Shown: piece after piece, positions 15,767 through 22,801 of the stretch
Layout: each line of letters opens with the position of its first letter
Numbering within the stretch: the first letter of the stretch is position 1
Source of the DNA: DSWT01 sp035415725
Lineage (GTDB): Bacteria > Chloroflexota > Anaerolineae > B4-G1 > SLSP01
Length of the DNA: 22,969 nucleotides
Reading direction: 5' to 3'
NCBI GenBank assembly: GCA_035415725.1
Contig: DAOOGN010000075.1
Location: forward strand, 1-22,969
Notes under the pieces: model-generated
Databases searched by the model: none
What the model was told of the DNA's origin: nothing
Seen by the model: the letters and a program-made list of their open reading frames with translations, nothing else
Made by a program: the position numbers and the translations under genes

Positions 15767-17179
15767 CTAATAGGCATTGGGCGAGCGGAAAAATTGTAAT
15801 ACGGTGCGGATAATGATTTTAATATCCAGGAGCAGGGACCAATTCTCGATGTACCACAGATCGTACTTGGTGCGCTCGATGATGGACGTGTCCTGTCGGT
15901 AGCCGTTGACCTGCGCCCAGCCGGTCAGACCTGCTTTTTCGCGGTGGCGATCCATATAGCGGGGAATACTGCGGCGGAACTGTTCCACGTAAAATGGTTG
16001 CTCCGGGCGCGGGCCGACCAGGCTCATATCTCCCAGGAGGATGTTGATGAACTGCGGGAGTTCGTCGATGTTCAATTGACGCAACAGGGCCCCTATTTTG
16101 GTGCGGCGTGGATCGTTTTCAGCAGTCCAGGTGCCGTATTTTTCGGCGTCGGCGCGCATGGAGCGAAACTTCAGGATGGGGAAGGGTTTAGCGTCCAATC
16201 CCATGCGTTCTTGCACGAAGAAAACCGGACCGGGGGATTCGAGCTTGATCAGGATAGCCGTCACGATCATCAAAGGTGAGAGGAGAATGAGGGCGGCGGC
16301 CGATCCTACAATGTCCATCCAGCGCTTGGCACTGCGCCGCCAGCCGGTGAGGGCGATATCGCGGACGGTGAGGATGGGGATGCCACCCATTTCGCCGATG
16401 CTGACCGGCCCGGCCATGATCTGGAAGAGGTCGGGATAGACACGGATGGTAACCCGTCCACGCTCACATTCGGAGATCAGCCACAGAATATCGTCGTGCG
16501 ATGTTTCTTCGGGTAGCGCAATGATGACTTCGTCGGCGGCGTGCGCAGCGATGATCTGTCCCAGATGAACTGCCGCGCCCACAATCGGGGTTTGTAGCAA
16601 GGTCGTCTGGTCTGTGTCGTGAAAACTCACGACGCCCACCACATCATAGCCCAAGGTGGGTGTCCACATAATCTTTTGCAAGATCATACGGGCAATATCC
16701 CCGGTCCCCACGATCAGCACCCGTCGTCTTCCCCACCCGCGTTGAATCAGATGTTGGCGCAGCCAACTGTTGAACAGCCGCCCTACCAGCAAAAACAGCG
16801 TCGTGAGCAGCCAGGTATAGGCGACCATAACACGTGAATAATCCTGTCCCACCACGAAACCGCGCAGGGTTAATGAAGCCAATGCCACCCCCATCAACGT
16901 TCCTACAATTCCCACACTCACCAGGGCGTAGAACTCATCGACCCGCGAAGCCCGTTGCAGGTTGTAGAGCCTGGCGAAGAACCCGACTCCCAGGATGGAG
17001 ACCACGTGGATGAGCAACATAGGGATATAGCCGGCGAAGGGAGGCATTCCTTCTGCCGGGTCGGGAAACGGGACGGCTATACGCAGAAAGTAAGCCAACA
17101 CAAAGGCCAGGGTTGCCATCGCCATATCGGTGAGTATGAGATAAAAAACAAAAATACGATTGGCGCGTTCTGCTTTCAT
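15767..17179 (-). CDS. Polyprenyl-phosphate sugar phosphotransferase (exopolysaccharide initiating transferase)
   Basis: This 470-residue membrane enzyme should transfer a sugar-1-phosphate from a nucleotide sugar to undecaprenyl phosphate, the first step of surface glycan synthesis. Four hydrophobic helices (about 8-140) precede a Rossmann-like domain with VLIVGTGDIARMIL (154-167). Then comes the catalytic bacterial sugar transferase domain: KRWMDIVGSAAALILLSPLM (285-304), PGPVFFVQERMG (317-328), FPILKFRSMRADAE (333-346), LNIDELPQFINILLGDMS (369-386) and VGPRPEQP (388-395). This is the WbaP/EpsL-like layout and length. The ATG at 17179 is chosen where homology begins. An open frame runs 489 bp further upstream but crosses hairpin repeats and is not protein-like. 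It begins a three-gene run with the methyltransferase and sortase. Confidence 0.93.
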   Translation of the reverse strand: MKAERANRIFVFYLILTDMAMATLAFVLAYFLRIAVPFPDPAEGMPPFAGYIPMLLIHVVSILGVGFFARLYNLQRASRVDEFYALVSVGIVGTLMGVALASLTLRGFVVGQDYSRVMVAYTWLLTTLFLLVGRLFNSWLRQHLIQRGWGRRRVLIVGTGDIARMILQKIMWTPTLGYDVVGVVSFHDTDQTTLLQTPIVGAAVHLGQIIAAHAADEVIIALPEETSHDDILWLISECERGRVTIRVYPDLFQIMAGPVSIGEMGGIPILTVRDIALTGWRRSAKRWMDIVGSAAALILLSPLMIVTAILIKLESPGPVFFVQERMGLDAKPFPILKFRSMRADAEKYGTWTAENDPRRTKIGALLRQLNIDELPQFINILLGDMSLVGPRPEQPFYVEQFRRSIPRYMDRHREKAGLTGWAQVNGYRQDTSIIERTKYDLWYIENWSLLLDIKIIIRTVLQFFRSPNAY

Positions 17180-17261
17180 CACTTTACCTTTCTCACTCTT
17201 TGCGTTTCCAGACTGCCGCCGGTGTCTGGTGTCGCTCACCAAACTTATCGGCGATACGATC

Positions 17262-17289
17262 ATTTTAGCATAGGGAAGAAGCAGGGCAA
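17262..17289 (-). promoter_or_regulatory. Possible promoter of the surface glycan operon
   Basis: On the minus strand, TTGCCC (17289-17284) and TAAAAT (17267-17262) are 16 bp apart, about 80 bp before the ATG at 17179. The match is moderate and the call is tentative. Confidence 0.35.
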
Positions 17290-17477
17290 GTGCGGGGGGG
17301 ATAGTGCAAATTATGGAGAGATCAGACATAATGATCAGATGAACGTCTTCCTTTTTCCAATAATCTGTCTTATACCCAAGTGCCGGTTGGAGAAGAAAGT
17401 CATCCTTTTCGAGCACAGATAGCGTTTGACGGCGGATCTCTCCCGGCATACCATGAGAGGGGAGGCATTCATTTGGC

Positions 17478-17580
17478 CCCCTTCTCCCTTGCAAGCGGCG
17501 GAGAAGGGGCGACAAAGAGGGGTGTGGGGGGCGACTTCGCCGTCCCTCACACCCCTTACAAAAATCTCCCTTCCGTGGGG
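17478..17580. repeat. Multi-hairpin block, similar to 10206-10275
   Basis: CCCCTTCTCC (17478-17487) pairs with GGAGAAGGGG (17500-17509). GGGGTGTG (17519-17526) pairs with CACACCCC (17548-17555), extended inward around GGCGACTTCGCCG. A third small hairpin CCTTCC-GTGG-GGAAGG follows. The order of a pyrimidine/purine hairpin then a GGGTxTGG hairpin matches the block after the MFS gene, suggesting one repeat family. Confidence 0.65.
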
Positions 17581-17610
17581 AAGGCGGCTGGAGGAATGGA
17601 CGCCACCGCC

Positions 17611-17665
17611 GGCCCAGGCAGGGGCGGGCACGGTCAGAGACCGGCCCGAGCGTTTGAATAGATAC
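17611..17665 (+). repeat. Hairpin module joined to GAATAGATAC tail (element copy G)
   Basis: GGCCCAGGC...GGGCACGGTCAGAGACCG is shared with 149-188 and folds as CGGGC-a-CGGTC / GACCG-GCCCG (17625-17648). Directly after comes TTTGAATAGATAC (17653-17665), the tail of the intergenic element family, but without the CTTATTCCC core. It ends 31 nt before the aminotransferase ATG. Confidence 0.75.
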
Positions 17666-17696
17666 CAAAAAATTATCCTTATCTCAGGAGGCAACT

Positions 17697-18923
17697 ATGA
17701 CCGTTGATGTAGTTTCGACACAGGGGCAGGTGAACTGGGAGCGCTTTTTAGCGCAGCGCACCCGAAAAATGAAAAGTTCCGCCATCCGTGAATTACTTAA
17801 ACTGACGCAGCAACCCGACGTCATCTCTTTTGGTGGCGGCATGCCGGCGCCTGAGCTTTTTCCGGTGCGCGAGATCGAGGAAGCGTGCAATTATCTACTG
17901 CGTGAAATGCCCAAGTTGGCGCTGCAGTACAGTACGACCGAGGGTTATCGTCCTTTACGTGAGTTCCTGGCCGATGCGATGGCAAAATATGGCATTCATC
18001 ACAGCCCGGACAATATCCTGATTACCACCGGTTCGCAGCAGGCCCTGGACCTGGTGGGAAAAATTTTCCTCGACGCCGGCGCCTATGTGTTGACGGAGCG
18101 TCCTACTTACCTGGGCGCCATTCAGGCCTGGTGCGCTTACGAGGCCGAATTTGTGACCGTCCCGTTGGATGACAATGGGATGCAGGTTGAACGGTTGGAG
18201 GATGTTCTTAAAACAACACCCATTCGCTACATCTACGTTCTCCCTAATTTCCATAACCCGGCCGGTACCACGCTGTCTGAGGAACGCCGCCATCGGCTGG
18301 TGGAGATTGCCCGCCGGTACGATCTTCTCATTGTGGAAGACGATCCTTATGGCGCCCTGCGTTACACGGGCGAAGACATCATTCCCATCGCGGCGCTGGC
18401 GCCGGAACGGACCATCTACCTGGGAACTTTCTCCAAAACGCTGGCGCCGGGGCTACGCATCGGTTGGATCGTTGCACCTATGGAGATCATCCACCGGCTG
18501 GTACAAGCCAAACAAGGCGCCGATTTACATACCAGCACCTTTGACCAGATGGTAGCCAACGATATTGCGCAACGCGGCATCCTCAAAGCGCATGTGCGCA
18601 AACTGCGCCAGGTCTACGGTGAGCGGCGTGATGTGATGGTCGAGGCGCTCACCGAGTTTTGGCCGGCTGGCTCGAGTTGGACCAGGCCGCAGGGAGGGTT
18701 GTTCCTGTGGGCGCGGGTCCCTGCCGCTATCGATACGTTGGCCTTTATGCCGCAGGCGCTGGAAAAGAAAGTGGCTTATGTGCCGGGAGTGAATTTCTTC
18801 CCCTATGAGGATGGCGGACATGACGCCATGCGTTTGAATTTCTCCAACGCGCAGCCGGAGATGATCGTCGAGGGCATCCGCCGTTTGGGAGAGGCATTCA
18901 AAGAGGAATTAGCGCGCCGATAA
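17697..18923 (+). CDS. PLP-dependent aminotransferase, class I/II (2-aminoadipate / aromatic type)
   Basis: This 408-residue fold-type I enzyme moves an amino group between an amino acid and a 2-oxo acid. Motifs: ISFGGGMPAPELFP (43-56), YSTTEGYRPLRE (78-89), TTGSQQALDL (110-119), NFHNPAGTT (184-192), VEDDPYGALRY (213-223) and GTFSKTLAPGLRIGW (243-257), with K247 as the Schiff-base lysine and R254 behind it. A late MRLNFS carries the likely substrate carboxylate arginine. This resembles the LysN/ARO8-like group, which covers 2-aminoadipate, aromatic and branched-chain substrates, so none is fixed. There is no N-terminal GntR domain, so it is not a MocR regulator. A strong AGGAGG lies seven bases before the ATG. 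Confidence 0.93.
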   Translation: MTVDVVSTQGQVNWERFLAQRTRKMKSSAIRELLKLTQQPDVISFGGGMPAPELFPVREIEEACNYLLREMPKLALQYSTTEGYRPLREFLADAMAKYGIHHSPDNILITTGSQQALDLVGKIFLDAGAYVLTERPTYLGAIQAWCAYEAEFVTVPLDDNGMQVERLEDVLKTTPIRYIYVLPNFHNPAGTTLSEERRHRLVEIARRYDLLIVEDDPYGALRYTGEDIIPIAALAPERTIYLGTFSKTLAPGLRIGWIVAPMEIIHRLVQAKQGADLHTSTFDQMVANDIAQRGILKAHVRKLRQVYGERRDVMVEALTEFWPAGSSWTRPQGGLFLWARVPAAIDTLAFMPQALEKKVAYVPGVNFFPYEDGGHDAMRLNFSNAQPEMIVEGIRRLGEAFKEELARR

Positions 18924-18954
18924 TTCAGCCGTCGGCCGTCAGCCTTGTGATACG

Positions 18955-18983
18955 CATCCGGGACGCATGGCGCGTCCCGGATG
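18955..18983. terminator. Bidirectional hairpin between convergent genes
   Basis: CATCCGGGACGC (18955-18966) and GCGTCCCGGATG (18972-18983) form a perfect 12-bp stem with loop ATGGC. It lies between the aminotransferase stop (18923) and the RtcB stop (19010), where it could end transcription from both sides. It lacks a U-tract. Confidence 0.65.
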
Positions 18984-19009
18984 ACCAGGGATGTTGATGG
19001 GTGTGCCGC

Positions 19010-20461
19010 TCAACCTTTGATGACGGCGACCGGGCGCACGCGCGCTACCAGCCGCGCGATTCCGGCACCGACGACCGAATCCACGACGAGGCTCACGTCC
19101 TTGTAGGCATACGGCGCCTCTTCGGCCAGCCCCTTGAGGCTATCGGTGCGCACCACGATCCCCTGTTGATTCAGGGCAGAGCGTACTTGCTCGCCGCGCA
19201 TCTGTTTGAGAGCGGCGTTGCGGCTCATCATACGGCCTGCCCCGTGACACGTGGACCCAAACGTGTCTTTCAACGCGGTCTCCGTTCCCACCAGGACATA
19301 GGATGCCGTTCCCATGGAACCGGGAACGAGGACGGGTTGTCCCGTTTCCCGGTAGACGGCAGGTAGATCGGGGTGTCGCGGTGGAAAGGCGCGCGTCGCC
19401 CCTTTACGATGCACCACAAGCTTCATCCGCTGTCCGCCTACGGAATGTTCCTCGATTTTGGCGACGTTGTGCGTGACATCGTAGACCTGGTGCAGATTCC
19501 AGTCGCGTACCTTGCCGGCCAAAACCTGCTCGAACGAGCGGCGCACGAAATGGGCGAGGATTTGCCGGTTGGCGAAGGCGTAATTGGCCGCCGCGGCCAT
19601 GGCCGCCAGATAGTCGCGCCCCTCGCGTGAGTCCACCGGCGCGGCGACCAGCTCGCGGTCGGGAATGTCGATGCCGTAACGCCGCGGGGCATCTTGCAGC
19701 ACGCGGATGTATTGTCCGCATACTTCGTGTCCCAGGCCGCGCGAGCCGCAGTGAATTTGCACGACGATGTCGTCGCGCACCAGTCCGAACGCTGCGGCGA
19801 TGTCGGCAGCGTAGATTTCGTCCACAACATCGATTTCGAGGAAGTGATTGCCCGCCCCCAGCGATCCCATTTGCGGGAGACCGCGCTCTTTGGCGCGCGC
19901 ATCAACGGCGTCGGCGCGCGCGCCCGCGATCTGTCCGTAACTCTCGGTGCGCTCGAGGTCATCGCGGCTGGCGTAGCCTTTAGCCAGCGCCCACTCGGCC
20001 CCCTGTTCTAGCACGGCGTTCAGGTCTTGGGCGGAAAGCTGGACTGCACCCTTGCCGCCCACGCCGCTGGGGCAATTCCGGAAAATCGTCGCCGTGAGGT
20101 CTTTGAGGTATGGCGCGATGCTCGCGTAATCCAGCGACGAGGCCAGCATGCGCACCCCGCAGTTGATGTCGTAGCCGACGCCGCCCGGCGAAATGATCCC
20201 CTCATTGTAGCGGAACGCGGCCACTCCACCGATGGGGAAGCCGTAGCCCTGGTGCATGTCGGGCATCGCCATGGCGTATTTGACGATTCCCGGCAGCATG
20301 GCGACGTTCATCAGTTGCTCGACGGACTGGTCACGGAACGCCATTTCGAAGACATCCTCGTTGCCGTAGATGCGCGCCGGCACACGCATCCGCCCGTCGT
20401 AAGTCGGGGGTAGTTCCCAGACATAGTCGTTGATACGGGTAAAATCGTTTTTTTGTACCAT
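19010..20461 (-). CDS. rtcB: RNA-splicing ligase RtcB
   Basis: This 483-residue ligase joins RNA 2',3'-cyclic phosphate (or 3'-phosphate) ends to 5'-OH ends through a GMP-histidine intermediate. The full active site is present: PDMHQGYGFPIGG (about 67-79), GGVGYDINCGVR with metal ligands D98 and C101, GAGNHFLE with H206, IHCGSRGLGHE with H237, H331 in DVTHN, the GSMGTASYV block (381-389) and CHGAGR with the guanylylated H406. The ATG at 20461 is chosen for GAGGTG just before it over an in-frame start 18 bases earlier. The archease gene lies directly upstream; archease is the known activator of RtcB. Element copy D sits between the two genes. Confidence 0.96.
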   Translation of the reverse strand: MVQKNDFTRINDYVWELPPTYDGRMRVPARIYGNEDVFEMAFRDQSVEQLMNVAMLPGIVKYAMAMPDMHQGYGFPIGGVAAFRYNEGIISPGGVGYDINCGVRMLASSLDYASIAPYLKDLTATIFRNCPSGVGGKGAVQLSAQDLNAVLEQGAEWALAKGYASRDDLERTESYGQIAGARADAVDARAKERGLPQMGSLGAGNHFLEIDVVDEIYAADIAAAFGLVRDDIVVQIHCGSRGLGHEVCGQYIRVLQDAPRRYGIDIPDRELVAAPVDSREGRDYLAAMAAAANYAFANRQILAHFVRRSFEQVLAGKVRDWNLHQVYDVTHNVAKIEEHSVGGQRMKLVVHRKGATRAFPPRHPDLPAVYRETGQPVLVPGSMGTASYVLVGTETALKDTFGSTCHGAGRMMSRNAALKQMRGEQVRSALNQQGIVVRTDSLKGLAEEAPYAYKDVSLVVDSVVGAGIARLVARVRPVAVIKG

Positions 20462-20485
20462 TCCACACCTCATTTCCAAATGTTG

Positions 20486-20530
20486 GTATCTATTCAGGCT
20501 AGCCCGGGCGCAGCAACTTATTCCCTTTCC
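20486..20530 (+). repeat. Intergenic element copy D (short form)
   Basis: TATCTATTCAGGCTAGCCC is followed by GGGCGCAGCAACTTATTCCC; the distal half of the element is missing or unrecognisable. It fills nearly the whole gap between the archease stop (20533) and rtcB. In the rtcB sense it ends GAATAGATAC 24 nt before the ATG, the same distance as copy B from rpiA. Confidence 0.8.
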
Positions 20531-20532
20531 AC

Positions 20533-20937
20533 TCAGATATCGAATACAATTTCCGTTTCGTAGCCTGACGACGTTTTGATAACGGCCAGGTTGTGAAATG
20601 TTGCCGCTTTGATGTATTTCGCATACGCCGTAATGGGTCTGCCGTGCGCCGTCGCGGACAACCGGGTTGGCGTCAGACCCGTAAAATCGAAGGTCGTGAA
20701 GGCCAGTCCCGCCACGTCGGCCCAGTAGAGCAGTTCGTTAAGCCAATCGATTAACAATGTCTCCACATCCTGAGCTTCCAGTGTCACCGGTACGGCACGG
20801 GTGGGCGCGGCGGCGCTGTCTGTGACGATGAAAGCGAACATGCCTTGCGCCGCCGTGGTGAAAAGATCGGGCAGATCGTCGGCCCACAGGTGCAGGGCGA
20901 GGTCGGCTGTATGTTCGATTTCTTGCCAGTGCCCCAT
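20533..20937 (-). CDS. Archease (RtcB activator)
   Basis: This 134-residue protein matches archease over its whole length. It shows the N-terminal EIEHTADLALHLWADD (6-21) with the conserved Asp after HTA, VETLLIDWLNELLYWAD (58-74), AKYIKAATFHNLAV (106-119) and the acidic end YETEIVFDI. Archease binds metal and promotes guanylylation and turnover of RtcB. The gene stands just upstream of rtcB, the usual arrangement. The ATG at 20937 has a GGAG motif upstream. A trace of the element word (ATTCAGG, 21002-21008) lies in its leader. Confidence 0.93.
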   Translation of the reverse strand: MGHWQEIEHTADLALHLWADDLPDLFTTAAQGMFAFIVTDSAAAPTRAVPVTLEAQDVETLLIDWLNELLYWADVAGLAFTTFDFTGLTPTRLSATAHGRPITAYAKYIKAATFHNLAVIKTSSGYETEIVFDI

Positions 20938-21013
20938 AACTTATGCTCCGCGGATCAAATAGTCTGATAGTCGTGAGTTCAGGAGTCCTGTGATCGTTTT
21001 CATTCAGGTTCGG

Positions 21014-21535
21014 TTACACGCCGCGGATAATCGTGTTCACGATAAAATCCGCCAGTGCCGCAACGTCGTCCGGCCCAAAATGGGGCAGGTCGCACGCTAA
21101 ACCGGGAATGTCGGTCACGCAAGCGATACGCCCTTCCACGTCGGGAATCAACTGGGGATCACAGGCTGCCCGCGTTACCTCAATTTTGGGGAAGGGGCCA
21201 TGCTTGAAACCTTCGGCGATCACGAGGTCCACGTCATGAACGTCCGCCAGCGCCATCTCGAGCGTCGGCGCTGCGGCGTAACGCTGGGTGTGGACGATGC
21301 GATCGACGGTGACGAACGTGACATGGTCGGCGCCGGCGTCCCACATGCGGCGGGTATCCGTCCCCGCTATATCGGTCGCGATGTTCTGGCGGAGCGTGTG
21401 CTTGATCACGCCCACGCGGTAGCCGCGCTGTTGTAACAGCGGGATCAGGCGCTCGATCAGGGTGGTCTTGCCGCTGTGGGAACGCCCGACGAAGGAAACG
21501 ATGGGCAATCTATAGTCTTGTCGTCCGGTCGTCAT
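21014..21535 (-). CDS. mobB: Molybdopterin-guanine dinucleotide biosynthesis adaptor MobB
   Basis: This 173-residue P-loop GTPase-like protein helps attach GMP to molybdopterin or deliver the cofactor. Seen: FVGRSHSGKTTLIERL (15-30) Walker A, GVIKHT (42-47), IAGTDTRRMWDAGAD (56-70), DLVIAEGFKHGPFPKIEV in the middle and a C-terminal FGPDDVAALADFIV helix. All are typical for MobB. No MobA, MoeA or molybdoenzyme gene is in the window, so its place beside archease and RtcB is unexplained. The start at 21535 has only a weak AGGAC site. A tail motif ATAGATAC lies 36 nt upstream. Confidence 0.92.
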   Translation of the reverse strand: MTTGRQDYRLPIVSFVGRSHSGKTTLIERLIPLLQQRGYRVGVIKHTLRQNIATDIAGTDTRRMWDAGADHVTFVTVDRIVHTQRYAAAPTLEMALADVHDVDLVIAEGFKHGPFPKIEVTRAACDPQLIPDVEGRIACVTDIPGLACDLPHFGPDDVAALADFIVNTIIRGV

Positions 21536-21571
21536 GGGTCCTGTAGTCTCCAGTTCGAGCGTTCTTTTTCA

Positions 21572-21582
21572 GTATCTATAGG
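21572..21582 (-). repeat. GATAC tail motif before mobB (element relic H)
   Basis: On the minus strand CCTATAGATAC ends 36 nt before the mobB ATG. It shares ATAGATAC with the tails of copies A-D and G, and is preceded, as in copy G, by a strong inverted repeat instead of the usual core. The match is short and could be chance on its own. Confidence 0.4.
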
Positions 21583-21599
21583 ACTGACGCAAATTTCCG

Positions 21600-21661
21600 T
21601 TTGTAGTGACGGCTTTAGCCGTTCTTAGCTCCTAAGAGACGTCTGAAGGCGTCACTACAAA
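21600..21661. repeat. 62-bp cruciform overlapping the end of the P-loop gene
   Basis: TTTGTAGTGACG (21600-21611) and CGTCACTACAAA (21650-21661) are perfect 12-bp outer arms. Pairing continues imperfectly (GGCTTTAGCCGT against ACGTCTGAAGGC) and ends in an inner CTTAG-CTC-CTAAG hairpin. The right half encodes the last ten or so residues and the stop codon of the P-loop protein (21632). The outer word is close to TGTAGTAGCGGC at 11689. Confidence 0.85.
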
Positions 21662-22072
21662 TCCTCCGCTTTCGCTGGTGACAGCGTTCTGTTGTGGTGC
21701 GGAAAGGAACTGCAGGACGTGCGCCAGAACAGCTTCTACGGTCAGCGTTGACGTGTCGATGTAGAGATCGCAATGGGCGCGGGCGTGCGCCAGCCGGACC
21801 GTGCGTTCGTCCTCCCACCAGGAGGAAGGCGTGGACAAACCTTCACGCTGCGCGGCGACTTCCATACTCACATCCAGGTAAATAAGAACATCGGGATTTG
21901 TCAGGCGCTGCCACATCGCCGGGGCGGCGCAGTGTTCTTGTCTGATTTCTTTGACACGATACCCTCGTCCTCTCAGGGCGCGGGTTAATTCGGACTTCCC
22001 GGAGGAACAGGGACCGACGATGCCGATGCGACGTTCATCCATCATGGGGTGTCCGGGGCAGGTGCCCCTCAT
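21632..22072 (-). CDS. Small P-loop NTPase / kinase-like protein, function unknown
   Basis: This 146-residue protein has a Walker A motif GPCSSGKS (20-27) after a short strand (RIGIVG), then KEIRQEHCAAP, a strand VLIYLDVS, a region with W-W-E-D-E resembling a kinase lid (SSWWEDERTVRLAHARAHC), and CDLYIDTSTLTVEAVLAHVLQFL. The late DLYIDTS...VEAV resembles the last strand and helix of small nucleoside/nucleotide kinases. No substrate can be named. The ATG overlaps the PP2C stop as ATGA (22072-22069), indicating translational coupling. Internal ATGs at 22045 and 22042 are alternatives and start nearer the conserved part. The last residues (about GFVVTPSDVS) are encoded by an inverted repeat and may not be native. 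Confidence 0.75.
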   Translation of the reverse strand: MRGTCPGHPMMDERRIGIVGPCSSGKSELTRALRGRGYRVKEIRQEHCAAPAMWQRLTNPDVLIYLDVSMEVAAQREGLSTPSSWWEDERTVRLAHARAHCDLYIDTSTLTVEAVLAHVLQFLSAPQQNAVTSESGGFVVTPSDVS

Positions 22073-22782
22073 CGGTTATCAGGAATGGGCATCTCGACGC
22101 GCATGGAGCGTGGACCTTCAGGATCGCCGGATTGGACATGCAACACGAGAATACTGGTGTCATCGCGGGGATGGCCGTTGTCAGCTTCGATGGCGCGCTC
22201 CAACAGGCCATCGGCCACCGCTTGCACCGAGGGGGTCGCCTGCCAGATTTTCTCGAATGCCGTCGGAATGTCCAACGGTTCTCCGCCATGTTCGCCGGCA
22301 TGGCTAAAGCCATCCGTGAAGGCCAATGCGATCAACCCCGGTTCCAGATAAACCTGATCTATGGTCGGGCGTGTGTGTTGGTAGAAGCCGAGGGCGGGAG
22401 ACTCGCTCTCGATCAGCATAAGGTCGCCTGCCGGTGGGCGCACGTAGACACCCGAATCGCCGCATTGCGTGATGACCAATGAGCCGCTGTCAAGGTCCAC
22501 GGAGAGGATGATCAGAGTCGCCGACACCTTCCCCCGCCGCAGTTCATAGAGCATATCGTTGGCTGCGCGCGCCGCCGCACCGTCGCGTACCCCTTCGGCC
22601 AGTTCGGAAATCACTTTGCGCACCACGCGAATACTGATGGCTTTGGCTGCTTCGCCAGAGCTTTGCCCGTCGGCCAGGACGAAAGAGATGCCGCCGTGTG
22701 GACGTTCGATCATCTCCAACGTGTCCCCGCTCTCGCGCACGGCCCACTTGTTGATTTTGCCGGCAGCCACAGACAGATGCAT
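22069..22782 (-). CDS. PP2C-family (SpoIIE-like) serine/threonine phosphatase
   Basis: This 238-residue protein is a minimal PPM phosphatase without sensor or membrane parts. Metal-binding motifs are in order: FVLADGQSSG (34-43; D38), TQCGDSGVYV (105-114; D109), LAFTDGFSHAG (153-163; D157) and PRDDTSILVL (205-214; D207/D208). It should remove phosphate from Ser/Thr of a partner protein; no kinase is in the window. The ATG at 22782 has AAGGGAG seven bases upstream, better than a TTG at 22788. It is the first gene of the run that leads to RtcB. Element copy C lies 63 nt upstream. Confidence 0.9.
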   Translation of the reverse strand: MHLSVAAGKINKWAVRESGDTLEMIERPHGGISFVLADGQSSGEAAKAISIRVVRKVISELAEGVRDGAAARAANDMLYELRRGKVSATLIILSVDLDSGSLVITQCGDSGVYVRPPAGDLMLIESESPALGFYQHTRPTIDQVYLEPGLIALAFTDGFSHAGEHGGEPLDIPTAFEKIWQATPSVQAVADGLLERAIEADNGHPRDDTSILVLHVQSGDPEGPRSMRVEMPIPDNR

Positions 22783-22801
22783 AAGCAACTCCCTTGAAAA
22801 T

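Larger units (their letters stand above)
17180..17696. other. 517-bp divergent intergenic region
   Basis: No gene is supported here. It separates the sugar phosphotransferase (-) from the aminotransferase (+). From left to right it holds a possible minus-strand promoter, about 170 bp without clear features, a block of pyrimidine/purine and GC-rich hairpins (17478-17580), a hairpin module (17611-17652) and a GAATAGATAC tail before the aminotransferase ribosome site. Confidence 0.7.

Noticed and set aside
17180..17668. N-terminal extension of the sugar phosphotransferase frame
   Set aside because: The extra 163 residues are translated hairpin repeats and spacer; family homology and length fit a start at 17179.
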